Source of the DNA: Nephrocerus scutellatus
Lineage: Eukaryota; Arthropoda; Insecta; Diptera; Pipunculidae
Assembly: GCA_947095585.1 (NCBI GenBank)
Contig: OX352764.1
Location: forward strand, 10,277,001 to 10,341,000
DNA length: 64,000 nt
Reading direction: 5' to 3'
Both the position numbers and the translations under genes were made by a program. A model generated the notes under the pieces. That model was not told the DNA's origin, ran no database searches, and was given only the letters and a program-made list of their open reading frames with translations. Every line of letters begins with the position of its first letter. Within the stretch, counting starts at the first letter, position 1. Below, one piece after another: positions 11,581 through 22,199 of the stretch.

Positions 11581-11813
11581 GTGGACGCCGTGGCTCTAGT
11601 GATTAGTGCATAGGACATCTTAGCAGGTGGTTTGAGAATCGAATCAGAGAAACACCAAAAGTATTTTTTACGCTCATGTACCTCTCGTGGAATGTCAGAC
11701 AAAGGTTTAAGAGTAATACATTGTCACGTTAAGCTTCTTAATTCGCCTTTAGGATACTGCAATAAATTGTAGCCAGAACCTATGCCTTGGACTGCAAAGG
11801 TCTGTTATTATTC
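11581..11813 (+). mobile_element. tRNA-derived SINE, copy A
   Basis: Near full-length copy. It starts GTGGACGCCGTGGCTCTAG with an A-box-like TGGCTCTAGTG. A B-box-like GAGAATCGAATCAGA follows, then AACACCAAAAGTATTTTT, the conserved 3' domain (GAATGTCAGACAAAG, ATTGTAGCC, CTATGCCTTGGACTGC) and a short TTATTATT tail. It lies inside the Tc1 element, so it inserted after it. No clear target-site duplication was found. A part of the A-box segment also occurs just upstream at 11563-11585. Confidence 0.75.
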
Positions 11814-12099
11814 AAGCATTTAAATTCAGTTATACATCGTTTTGGTAATATACCTCCATGTTTTTGCAGAGCTTTGTTTTTTTTTGTGGTTTAGTGATTT
11901 ATTTGTGTGCCTGTTTGCATAACTTTTTCCATTTTGCTTGTGCTACGTACATTATATTGAGGAAAACCGCGTTGTAATCGTTTTTTTTTATACTAGACGT
12001 GAGATATACCAATTTTGGATACTGTGCTCCCATAAGTCTTGTAACAAGTTTATTGTTATGAATTTGTTTTATTTTGATTATTTGTTAGTTGTGAGTGAT

Positions 12100-13230
12100 T
12101 CTTGTAAAAAAAAAATGAAAAAGAAGTTGCCATTGCAATGGATTTGGTTGAGAATGGACGAAGTATACGGTATGCCGCTTTTGTGATAAGAAAACCAGTA
12201 GCGACCATTAAAAGATACAGGGAAACCAACTCATACACCTGACTCAGGTCGCCTGAAAGCAACTTCTGCAAGGGTGGCTGACAACCTTCGGAATAGTCAC
12301 CAAAGTGGGCTTGAGCTGTGAGCACAGACTTCGAACCGTTAGAGGGACAGCTATGAATGCCTAAACGGTGGGGCGGCGATTAGTGTGGAAAGCAGCCTGA
12401 GAGCAAGAAGGCCTGCTCGTTTACAAAGACTCACGGTAAAGCATAAGCGAAGTCGAATGGAATTTGCTCACTTTCACCAGGATTGGATACATGACAACTG
12501 GGTAAAGTAATTTTTACTAATGAGTCCAGGTTTTGTCTGCGCTCACCACATTGACGTAGCAGAGTGTGGAGACGATTAGGTGAGAGATACTCTTCGGCAA
12601 CAGTTACCCAGCGGGAACATTTCGGGGAAGGTTCCATCATGGTGTGGGCAGGAATTTCCATACACAGAAGAACCGAGCTGTGCATTCTAAAAGGATTGGT
12701 GACCTCCACATATTACTAATACAGCATTCTGGAGGAATATGATGTGGTTCCATTTATACCATTTATTGGAGAAAATTTCTTGCTTATGTACGACAATGCT
12801 AGACCACACGTCGCCAGTTGCGTTTTCGAATATTTCCAAGAATTGAAAATTGACATTATGGCTTAGTCTGCGATGAGCCCGGACATGAATCCCATTGAAC
12901 GCTTTTGGGACGTGCTGGGGGAAATGATAAGGATGCGATATACCCTTCCATAGACACTAAGCGATCTGAGATCTGCCCTGATCGAGGAATGGGATAATTT
13001 GGACGACACCATCGTAACATGAATCCCATTGAACACTTTTAGGACCTTCTGGGGGAAAAGATAAGGATGCGATCTACCCTTCCAGAGACACTAAGCGGCC
13101 TGAGATCTGCCGCCTGATCGAGGAATGGGATAATTTGGACGACACCATCGTAACAAATCTTATCCGGCGAATTATTGCTTTGTTAGATGCTCGTGGAGGC
13201 AATACCAACCCACTACTACAAAAATGAGGA
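12100..13230 (+). pseudogene. Tc1-type transposase pseudogene
   Basis: The helix-turn-helix part is recognisable by RRPARLQRLTVKHKRSRM. The catalytic core follows with FTNESRF (first Asp replaced by Asn), VWAGISIHRRTEL, LLMYDNARPHVAS (second Asp kept) and SPDMNPIERFWDVLG (the Glu of DDE kept). In-frame stops and frameshifts break it in several places. The segment holding the final catalytic motif is duplicated in tandem. Confidence 0.85.
12887..13155 (+). repeat. tandem duplication of 134 bp within the Tc1 transposase
   Basis: GAATCCCATTGAAC opens both units, at 12887 and 13021. Each runs to CACCATCGTAACA. The units differ at a number of positions (for example CGCTTTTGGG against CACTTTTAGG), so the duplication is not recent or the units have mutated since. 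Confidence 0.9.
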
Positions 13231-13353
13231 TCCGTTAAAAAAGAAATTGTAAAATGTTTTTTTTTTTTAGTTTCTGTCCAAATTCTGCAAAAATAATTTA
13301 TTGTCCTAAGAAATTGTACCGTCGGACTGCAGCTCTGAATCTAAAACACCCAG

Positions 13354-14496
13354 TTCATACTATAAATCATAAACTTGTTTATAAAAATGTCATCGTATCA
13401 ATGTAATATGACGCGTATCTACGTATCGATATCGCATAGCGCAAACGAAAACTAAACTCCAATTACTGAGTGTGAGGAAATTCCATAAACATCGAGTGTC
13501 TTAGTGCGCTAGCCATCAGACAGCAACTCTTAAGGCGTTTTGTCCATAAACGGCAACGGCTGTAATGTGAAGAAATCGAACACGGTGACCAACATGTTGT
13601 TGTGGCTAATCGTTTTTGTGCAGACTAACGGGCGGGTGATGCATGTAAGATAATATCATAGACGTGAGTTGAAGTTTCAGATCGATCGATCAGTAAATTG
13701 CCGATTAGCCCGCATGTGTGCTGAAGGCAATCTTAAACTTAACGTAATCGATTATGATTGAGATTTTGAATGCATATCTACCTACACCTAGGTATACTTA
13801 ACTGCACAAAGTTGATGGTGAAATACTAGAATAAGTATATGGATACAACAATGACACAAAATATTTGTTCGAGCTTTGGTAAGTAATGTGTAGGCACTTA
13901 AGTTGTTAAGAGTTAGGCAACTCTTAAGAGTGTTCAGTAAAAGAGACTACACTTAAGATCTTTGTAGAAAGGCAGTTCGAGTCTTAAAAAACCTTAGATC
14001 TTAAAAAATATTTCTTAATTTTTTAACATCCTTTTCTTACTTCTTAACATTGTCTACTTTTTAACTTCTTAACTTCCAAACTTCTTCTCTAGCTTACTTA
14101 TAGTATTTAAAGCTTCAATTCAAATCTAATCTAATCTATTATTTTAAATGCCAAAAAAGGAAAATTATTTTATTTCTTTTGAAAAAGACTCTTAGCTTAT
14201 AAAATAAAGCCAAATATTTGCATTATATTAATTATAAGTATACATAACATGATAATACATTACTATTTCTGAACTTTTCGAAGGTCAAAAGAAGATCACT
14301 TTTAACATCAAAATTTCAAAACAAGAAAACAGTCACTTTTAACATGAAAATTTGAAAACTGTTACAAATTTTAATTTTACCAAACAACCAAAAAGAAAAC
14401 CTCTCAACTGACCAACAAAAAAAAGCCGTCGGTTAAATTTGGCTTGACATACAAATAAGCCCCACTTTAAACCCCAACCAGATAAGTACTACTCAC
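13354..14496. other. intronic sequence next to exon 1, no gene recognised
   Basis: Contains a short hairpin-like GTTAAGAGTTAGGCAACTCT at about 13908, a TTAACTTCTTAAC-rich stretch (about 14020-14090), and a small direct repeat CACTTTTAACAT at about 14298 and 14335. No transposon protein was recognised. Confidence 0.4.
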
Positions 14497-14635
14497 TCAA
14501 ACTCCTCTCGGATGGCTCACGGCTGGAGGCATTACCGCCTCGAGCCATTATCGCTGCAATTGAGAAATCCGTTGCGCCGCCGCCTTTAGATGCTGCTAAA
14601 TTACCGTTGCAATGGTTTTGTGTGCCCAAAAGCAT
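14497..14635 (-). CDS. H15/mid: H15/midline-type T-box factor, coding exon 1 (eh1 motif)
   Basis: First coding exon, 46 codons plus one base, read on the minus strand. The protein starts MLLGTQNHC and carries DFSIAAIMAR at about residues 23-32. This is an eh1-type Groucho-binding repression motif, which Tbx20-class proteins have near the N-terminus. SSREPSERSL follows. The exon ends TTGA before GTGAGT, a strong donor, leaving one base (A). Exon 2 begins with GC, so the split codon AGC (Ser) restores the frame exactly. The start is the ATG at 14635, preceded by AAAAAG. No stop was seen in frame just upstream, so a longer N-terminus or another 5' exon cannot be excluded. In Drosophila the H15/midline pair acts in embryonic, heart and leg patterning. 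The two paralogues cannot be told apart from these exons. Confidence 0.85.
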
Positions 14636-16580
14636 CTTTTTCGTCTTCAACACTGATAAAATTAATTTGCGGTGCCGGATGGGTGGGCGGTTGTGGATAG
14701 GTGCTAGGTATGAAGTCGAAAGGCGACAGGGCGAGAACTAACGAGAAATCCTTTCTCGCTGGGATAATCCTTTGATTGTTTTCAAAATCTTAGCAAAACT
14801 TTTCTTAAACTTTAATTTTCTTCAAACTGCAAATCACTTCACTGGGTAAATTTATTTTAACTTATTTTGCATACATATTTGTGTGGATTTTTTTTCTGGC
14901 TGTTTTGTTTTCCAAAAATGCAATGAAATTTTTTTTTATTATTTTTTTTTATTAAACGAAAAACAATAACACAAAAATATGCAGCACCACTTCAGCTGTT
15001 TAGACCGACGCGATTACGATAGTTTTTGTTTATAGGTATAGTAATATAGGTAGATATTAGGTAGAGATATTAGGAAATTCAACAAAAGCCGACAAAATCA
15101 ACGAAATTCATTGGCCCGCAGTATCCACATCCGTTTCGATGCCTTGCTGGACTTTGAATGTACCGATGGAGTAGACGGAAAAGTCAAATCTGTCAATTGC
15201 AAGTCGGTCTGTGATCGATGACGATAAAGAAGATGTTGATGTCGTTCGTTTTCAACACTTTGCCATTAAAAAAAAGTCTAAACAAAACGAACAAACAAAC
15301 AAACATAAATACGATGCTGCCGACGAGACGACTACGACGCAAGTTACAAACGAACGGAAATGTTTACGCGTACGAAATGAATGCGATTGCGATGACGGCA
15401 GACCCGTGTGCAAACCTTAAGGCAAACAGCATCGAACTGAATTGTTAAACAAAGCCACGGCCTACTCGTCGCCGCCACTGCCAGTGTAAAAGATGCTTTC
15501 GATTCGTTCGTTGTCCGAAGCGGTTCAATATCGTGTGTAAGAGTGCGACGCTATACAAGTGAAAAAAAGATGCAATAAGAAAAAAGTGAAACAAAACAAA
15601 ACTGAGGAAAAAGTGTTTCAACAAAAATCTACTCAACCCATCGTAAAGAAGTAAAAGGAGAAGAACAATACACTGAATTGCAATGATGAGTAAAAAGTCG
15701 CAGACGGTGCACCTAAAGGAGTAAGCGAGAAAACGTAATTTTGACAACTCTCATCAAAATTGGATTTCTGTAGAAAACCAATTTGATTTCTCATTTATTT
15801 GGCTTCTAATTGGAATACATATTTCAGAGAGCGAGTTTGAAAAGCTGTCATGAGCCGTGAAACGTAAGAGTGAAAGAGATAGTTTAGGAGAAACATATGT
15901 TATTGGTTGTTTGGAGTGGGAGGGATGTTTATTTTTAGTACATTCTTTACTACAAACAATTATTATAATTTTATTCTATTAAAAATGTCGCCAACAAAAA
16001 AGTGCTCCTTGGCTGCCATCCATCTCACTCTCTTACACTTATTGTGAAGAGAACTGTGGCAATAAATTAGACATTTTGTTTTCTGAATTCTGTTGATATC
16101 CATTGATAAGGGCAAGGCGACTACTGACCATACAACTTTCGAGTTTACAAACGAAAAAAAACGCGTTTGGTGTTTTTAAAAAGAATATTGTTGCGTGTAA
16201 ATTTTCTTCCTATATAAGATATTTTTGTTACAATTTTCACCACGTTCCTATGACTTGAGTGTATTGAGTAAGCCCCGCCTTTTATTATATTATTTATTCA
16301 ACATCGTTGATAGGAGAGGCTTTTGATATTTAATTCACGATGCTTTTAAAAAGGAGAGAATTTTTGTTGTTTATAGTTAGGGAAGTGGTGATTATCTCTC
16401 GACGTACGAATCTCTTGATTAAAATGAAAAATAAGTTTTGAGTGGGAGAATGTGGTCGACTATTGTAATTTTAGTGATACTCGTCCTGATATTGGACTTT
16501 TAAAGATGGGTTTAGTTTTGATGTGTTGATCCTTCTCTCGACTTGTGGCTGTTTTTGTGTTGTCAAATTATGTGTAAAGA
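14636..16580. other. 5' flank of the H15/midline-type gene
   Basis: Upstream of the start codon on the minus strand, so it should hold 5' UTR and perhaps the promoter. A CpG-richer patch lies at about 15340-15560. Within it, minus-strand TCAGTTC at 15431-15437 matches a fly initiator, but no TATA box or DPE at proper spacing supports it. The start site stays unlocated. Open frames here look like chance. Confidence 0.35.
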
Positions 16581-16631
16581 ACTGGGCCTTGGACAACCAG
16601 TCTGCCGCGCCGAATATTATTATTATTATTT
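16581..16631 (+). mobile_element. tRNA-derived SINE, copy E (3' end only)
   Basis: GGGCCTTGGACAACCAGTCT followed by GCCGCGCCGAATATTATT and an ATT tail. It matches the 3' end of copy C (GCCTTGGACCGCAATGG, CTGTCGCGCCGAATAATATT, read on the minus strand). Similarity may extend left to about 16545. Confidence 0.6.
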
Positions 16632-17414
16632 CAAAAAATAAAATTTCGCGTAAATCCTTTTTAATGTTTTTATTTTGTTCATGCGGAGCGGCTATTGTTG
16701 TTTATTTGTAGGTACCTAACTTTTGTTGGAGCTTCCGACTTGGTAGTAATGTTTGAATCCTAAATTTTTGTCAAATTATAAAGCAGGCGGAGAAGAATAT
16801 CAAATTATTTTAAAAACAAATGATCTCTAATCCTTTTTCCTTGTGACCACAGAATTAAATGTGTTTCTTATTAAGATAATAAGTATATAGACACTATGCG
16901 CACACGATTACATCTGAATGATGTAATATCGTAACGACAGCACTGTTTTTGCATTGGAAAATTAACAACAAATTAAAACCGGAAAACATTTGGAAAAAAT
17001 TAAAACCAATGCAAATCCAGCACGCACTAGTTCAAATTTATTATTTGGACTAAGGAAGAAAAAACCACGGCACGGCAACACGCTATATTGTGGTGAATTT
17101 TCCAAAATGTTAAAAAAGAGAAAATTTGAAACTGCAATAGTGACGGTTATCTCTTTCTAATGCGTGCATTATATGCAGTTTCGAAAATCGCGTAATGTTC
17201 TTTCCAACAACACAAAGTTTGTTTGGAATGAGGGAGGTGTCATTTTGATCATATACGGATTGTGTTTGTAGTTGACTTATTTCTATCTCTCTTTCACTAT
17301 ATGACACTCTCGAAAATTAAACACTTAACACGATGTTACATTACTCAGCCATTGGCTTAGAAATTAAAATGTAAATTCGCTTACTGATTATTTTCTAATG
17401 AAATAAATTCGCTG

Positions 17415-17955
17415 CGAACGATTAATGTATTAATATGATTACTTACATTATTTCGCGAATGTCTGACAAACGTTCCGAGAGTAATAACTTGTCACTGAAA
17501 GGTTCTCAATTCGCCGTTCGGATCCGGCCTTAAATTGTAGGTCCCTTCCATTTGTGCGGTAATACATACAAAAATACTTATCAAAAATCATGTTTGAAAA
17601 CTTTGAAGAAGGAATCGAGGAAACTAATCTCTTGAAAATAGTCGCTGTAGTCGCACTGAAATATTTTATTTGTTTTATCTAATGAGGATATACTGAGCAA
17701 ACTGTCCGTTGCACCACTATGCTGCATTGGCCATAGAAGAATTGGAAATTTTCCTTAAATTCTTAGCGAACGATTAATGTAGGTATTAATAATATGATTA
17801 CTTATATTGGATTTACTCCATTTTTATATGCTAACGATGGTAGCGATGGTGACATAAAAAAAATTATAAAAAATCATGTTTGAAGAAGATGAGACCGATT
17901 TCTTGAAAATAGTCACTGAAGTATTTTATTTGCTTTATGATTCACGATATGATTT
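17415..17955. repeat. local direct duplication, one copy interrupted by SINE copy B
   Basis: CGAACGATTAATGTA is at 17415 and 17767, with shared ATATGATTACTTA after it. AAAAATCATGTTTGAA is at about 17583 and 17868, followed by TTTCTTGAAAATAGTC and GAAATATTTTATTTG-like sequence in both. The spacing between blocks differs: SINE sequence fills the first copy and unrelated sequence the second. Confidence 0.65.
17455..17560 (+). mobile_element. tRNA-derived SINE, copy B (3' domain)
   Basis: GCGAATGTCTGACAAACG, GAGTAATAACTTGTCAC, CTCAATTCGCCGTTCGGAT and CCGGCCTTAAATTGTAGG match the 3' domain of copies A and C closely. The tRNA-like head is absent. It lies within one unit of a local duplication (17415-17955). 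Confidence 0.75.
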
Positions 17956-19559
17956 ATATTTTTTTTTTTTAATTTTTCATAATTTTTAATAGTCTTCCTG
18001 AAGTTTTGCATAAAATAATCAATTCTTTTGGATTATTACAGGAATATTTAAATAAATAAATAAATAAATATTAAAATAGTTATTCGATTTTTACCTACCT
18101 AACCTTTATATACTAGTAATTTATAATTTTTTTCATTAAATATTTTTGTTGAAGTTTCTGCTACTAATTTCAGGTGGAAGGAACTATGTATAGGTAGGTG
18201 TTAAGAGTTGCAATTCAAGAACTAAAAATCACAAAAAATGTTCTTATGTGGGTACCTACATACTATTTGCTCGCATATAGTTACCTTCCTTCTCTTCTAC
18301 CTTCCAATTTTCCTATCAGCCGCCCTTCATATTAACATCCACACCATCTACGAACAACAACAACTCTACCATAATAACGCAAATGAAACGACGACGACGA
18401 TAGAAAAATGGTGGAATATGTAAATTAGACGACAAATCATTATATTGTCAACGTTCGTTGCATCAGTTATTACCCTAAGCAAATAAAGGACGAAGCCACA
18501 GAAAAATAAGAAATGAAACCCTTCGTTATTTACTTAAGGATTTTGGTCAGGCGGCGACGATGAAGAACTGCAGTAGCACAATGCGGCGGGCGGGAATAAC
18601 ATATAAACAGTCGCTGCGTACATGTAAGACTTTCCACACTGCTATAGTCCTTGTCACCGCAGCCAGCAGCAGCTGACAATGTCCTAAAAATGTGTAATGT
18701 GAGCGACGAATAAAAAATTATTTCTGGACGACGTTTGGCGCTTTGTATGTCGCGTCTAGAATTTCCCTCTCGGCATTTACAGTATGTGGTATCGTGATTA
18801 CAATGGCCATGAACAGAAAAAGACGAGTTTTCACCTTACTTCAAGTATAGATGTGTGTGTGCACACAAAAGCGCCAATTGCATAATACTTTTTTATTTTG
18901 TCGCGAGAACGAGAGAAAATAGTTGTCAACGCATGCATACTAAACTGTCGTCGCATAGCGTTTGAAGGAGCGAAGGAGGAGTTAACATGACGCCATCATC
19001 TTTATACTGTTATCTATATGTATGCAGTACTTTTCCATCGTTAAATTGAGCGGTAATTGTTCCATACTTAATGCAAGGCAGCAAAAGTTATTTTATGTTG
19101 AATATTGTGGGTAGAGGTGAGACACTTCGAAAAACGAAAGAAATATTGCGGTATCATGTGCGGTAATTGACGGAATATTTAGGACTTAACTACAATGGTT
19201 GTTGTTAGTTTATTGTGAGCGATTGAATCGAAGAGGCATGGCCGTGGTATTTGTTTTTAATTTGAGAATTACCTTATTGTTAATTTTTTCTCGCTTCTAG
19301 ATAGGAAGGTTGAGTTAATTTGCACAAACATTTCATGTGACACTGAATACCTATAACCAGCGCCGTAACTAGACAGGTGCAACAAGTGCACATGAACGGT
19401 TAAAAAACCATCCCTTAATTAAATTCTCTTCATTAATTTTACTTTTCTTGTATATAGTAAAAGGAATTATACTAATCATTAAAAAAATATAGAACTCAGA
19501 TTTACCCATTACCTTATCTGCTTATTCAGAAAAAAGCAAAAAAAATCTCTGTTTGTCTG
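17956..19559. other. intergenic, no gene recognised
   Basis: Has T runs and an AAAT tetranucleotide run (18049-18070). No protein family, SINE or inverted-repeat signature was recognised. Confidence 0.4.
18049..18070. repeat. (AAAT)n microsatellite
   Basis: About five AAAT units in an AT-rich intergenic stretch. Confidence 0.85.
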
Positions 19560-20000
19560 TCTATCGGTCTGTCTGTGTCCACTCTAGAGCCCATCATCAT
19601 CATTGGAGTAGAATGAAACCGCGCTTTCCCAGCTTTCGTCATTAAGCTGCTCATTATTATTCCCGTCAGGTATGCCCCTTTTTCGAGAGTTAACCTCAGC
19701 CCCGCCGTTACATCCCCAGAACGAACTGGGTCCCCAGCAATAGTTGTCATCAGACTCGGTCAACATCGGGGTCAAACCTGGTCCGTTGAGCACAGACAAC
19801 TCCCATGGTACCAAAGGCTATCTTGGTGAGATCTGGTATCAATAATCTCGGTTCCTACAGAGATGAGTGCCGGGTTGCTAAGCAGACCCTGGCACCACAT
19901 TCGTCCGGAACATCGAAACATATCATTTACCATTAGAACTCTAAAGCAAGTAGGTACCACGCAGCAAGCAGTCCTACGCCGACTAGAATAGAAACTATTC
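19560..20000 (-). repeat. interspersed repeat, also at 57230-57490
   Basis: Read on the minus strand, this segment aligns with the plus strand at 57.2 kb. Shared anchors are GATAGTTTCTATTCTAG, GGTGCCAGGGT/GCTGCCAGGGT, CAGATCTCACCAAG, GGGAGTTG, and GAGTCTG near CAACTATTG. It ends with ATGATGATGATGGGC, resembling the trinucleotide 3' ends of some LINEs. I do not recognise a protein in it. It may be a 3' part of a non-LTR element. Confidence 0.6.
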
Positions 20001-20930
20001 TAGGCCTTCAAGACGGTATTTTGATGTAAGAATGAGCCTCTAAATACGAAGAGTTATTCAAAAGATTTATCTCTAAGTACTAGTAGCCCTTTCTGGGTCG
20101 CTAAATAAGTCAATGATTTCTAAAGAAATTCCTTACCTAAATCCATAACTTCAATATGGAAGTCTTTGTCAGTTAAACAAACTTACACACAAAGAAGTGA
20201 TTTAAAATTTTATTAAAGTTGACTACTGCAGATGTAGATATTTACTGGGTGCGAGTAAAAATTTGTTGGTATTTTTTTTTCATGAGCTCGCGTGTATTCC
20301 AAGTAAACTCACAAACGAGTAAGTTATAATTGGCTTCCACAGTTTCCCACTGCAACAATGAAAGCGAAAATGAGCCGCGATGAATCGTCAATGTCATCAG
20401 CACATCAGGTATCATCAGCCATATATCATATAGCCTTCGGCCGATAGGGATCATTATAAATTAGTGTACATAAGTCATCAGTGCAATTAAGGAAACAACA
20501 CAGTCACCGGAGGTCCTTGCGAATGACTTTGACTTCACTTTCATACTAAAGACGTCGAGAGTGCAATAAACGAAGGATAATGAAGTGACACACGCGGTTA
20601 ATTGCGATTGTCCCAAGGACATTTCGGTAACAGAAAACGTACCGTCATCGGACTAAGTGCAGCCACTCTAAGGACATTCAGTCAATGGTTGCAGAAGTTT
20701 CAAATTAAATTTTACTCGCGCAGAACGTTAAGCGAAACGTCAGGGGTCGTCAATCTGTCATGAAAGTTGTTGACATTTCCATTTGATCCTATCATCTTAT
20801 TATACAGTAAAATCAAGGACACAGAACTCTCTGCGTTTTCTGGTAAGAATAGATTTTGCACGCTGCACCTACGCACAATGGGGGCTACCTTGCCAATCAC
20901 CTTGTAATAAATGAAAAGTTAGAAGTTTAG
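20001..20930. other. intergenic, no gene recognised
   Basis: No coding or mobile-element signature was seen. The gypsy remnant begins just to the right. Confidence 0.35.
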
Positions 20931-20973
20931 AAGAGATGTTTAGAAGTCCTGCAACGTCGTATGACCCGCACGA

Positions 20974-21720
20974 CTAGTTCCAAGCCTTCATGTATTCAGC
21001 GACCGTAGTAGTGTTATGAGTTCCTTCATGATCACCTTCTTTCATAACTTCATATCTTCCGTGTGGTAGCTTCTGCTGAATTGAATATGGACCGAAGAAT
21101 TTTGGTTTAAGTTTTAAACCAGGACCATACTGAGTCCTCTTAATGGCTACTAAGTCACCTACATTATAGCTTGTTTCCTCTTTACGTTTAGAGTTAAAAG
21201 TACGGTGATTTTCGTCTTGAATCTTTTATGCGTCTATTCCATTGGTCCTACATGGTCTGTATGATATGTTATTAGTGGTCTGTCTTCTTTGTCTATGGGT
21301 GAGAGTAAGCCCTCCATTTTACCAGCTTTCACGTCTACAAATAGGCATTCAACGCAGCTTTTGACGATTTTGGCTACTTTCAAACTTAACTGAGGAATAT
21401 AAAATTATTTTTTAATGTATTCCTGAGTTTTCTTTGCAGACATGTGTCCTTGTCGATGCGCGAGGCGAATAATTTCTTCTTCCATTGTTAGTGGTATTAC
21501 TACCAACTCTTTTATAGCATCTTTGTATAAAACGTCGTTTACTAAATAGAAATCCTCGTAGTTATTGCTTTATAACTGCTTTGTCGATTGATTTTGCCCA
21601 GTCATCACTTTGCTATGCCGCTTTTAGTCTAAAACTACGCGAATCTTCAAGTAGCATGGATGTCATTCGACTTAAAGTAGAGCAGTCTTTAAAAATGGCT
21701 GCTCCGCGTAAAGTAATAAC
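20974..21720 (-). pseudogene. Ty3/gypsy integrase remnant lacking the catalytic core
   Basis: Minus strand. The zinc-binding domain is well preserved (LAHRQGHMSAKKTQEY, then SCVECLFVDVKAGKMEG: H-x3-H and C-x2-C). KEDRPLITYHTDHVGPME follows, which is the start of the catalytic core. The sequence then jumps to the C-terminal region: NVGDLVAIKRTQYGPG, KPKFFGPYSI, HGRYEVMKEG, and a stop at 20974-20976. The DDE core between, over 100 residues, is missing. There is an in-frame stop before FYIPQL. No LTRs or gag were seen, so this is an internal fragment. Confidence 0.85.
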
Positions 21721-21744
21721 AGCAAAACGTCTGATTTAACGGTT

Positions 21745-22034
21745 ATTGATCATAGTGTACGGCTTGTGTGGAACGTAGCGTTATCCGGCTGGAACCAGAC
21801 GTTTCCCAATTCTAGGGCATCAATTTCTGGATTAAAAAAAATCAGTTATCTCTCCGTATCTTCATTTTTGAAAAGAAAAACGGCCAATAGTGGCATCATT
21901 ACAAAAAACCACTCCACACAGTCGTACGCTGGGAGGATACATTGGCTGCTGGTTTTTTCGAGCACCAAATGTTTTGTGAGTTCACCCTGTATAATACATT
22001 TAGAGTACCAAAAAAACCTATAATCGACCTCCAA
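21745..22034 (-). pseudogene. mariner-like transposase fragment
   Basis: Minus strand. The clearest part is PEIDALELGNVWFQPDNATF then HTSRTL, equivalent to the WFQQDGATCHTAR region that holds the second catalytic Asp. Upstream, in shifting frames, VWCGF-like and FFFENED-like segments can be followed back to about 22030. The rest of the protein is absent. It abuts the gypsy remnant, which it may have inserted into or been joined to. Confidence 0.65.
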
Positions 22035-22163
22035 GTGACATTTATCAAACTATAAAGTACAACGGGCGCGTGCATATCGCATTCTTATACACCCTGTACA
22101 ATGCATGCGCCTCATCCTTTAAGTGACATTTATCAAATTTTAAAGTGAAACTGGCGCGTGCAT
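22033..22163. repeat. 43-bp direct repeat, period 88 bp
   Basis: AAGTGACATTTATCAAA starts both units, at 22033 and 22121, and both end GGCGCGTGCAT or GGGCGCGTGCAT. Between them lies ACACCCTGTACAATG. ACCCTGTATAAT also occurs at about 21983. It may be the non-coding end of the neighbouring mariner fragment. Confidence 0.65.
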
Positions 22164-22199
22164 AACAAGAAACCTTCAATTTGCTTTTTTTTTTTGTAT

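Larger units (their letters stand above)
11304..13353 (+). mobile_element. Tc1-like DNA transposon, degenerate, with terminal inverted repeats
   Basis: The left end, after TA, reads CAGGGTGTTTAAGATTG. The right end read inward is CTGGGTGTTTTAGATTCAG, so terminal repeats match at about 15 of 19 positions. Inside is a broken Tc1-type transposase (about 12100-13230). The 2050-bp length is explained by two additions: a nested SINE (11581-11813) and a 134-bp tandem duplication (12887-13155). Without them the element is about 1.68 kb, normal for Tc1. The TA duplicate at the right end has decayed to TT. Confidence 0.8.
4326..14496 (-). other. H15/mid: intron 1 of the H15/midline-type gene (10.2 kb)
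   Basis: Large phase-1 intron, GTGAGT at 14496 and TTTGCAG at 4326. It contains a mariner pseudogene, local duplications, an AT microsatellite, and a Tc1-like element with a nested SINE. Between these are stretches without transposon homology (about 6310-7980 and 9640-11300) that could hold enhancers. Intron 1 of a developmental regulator is a plausible place for them, but none can be proven from the sequence. Confidence 0.8.

Noticed and set aside
15211..15448. Overlapping 69- and 76-codon frames upstream of exon 1
   Set aside because: Both are on the opposite strand to the gene, start at unlikely sites and lack family resemblance.
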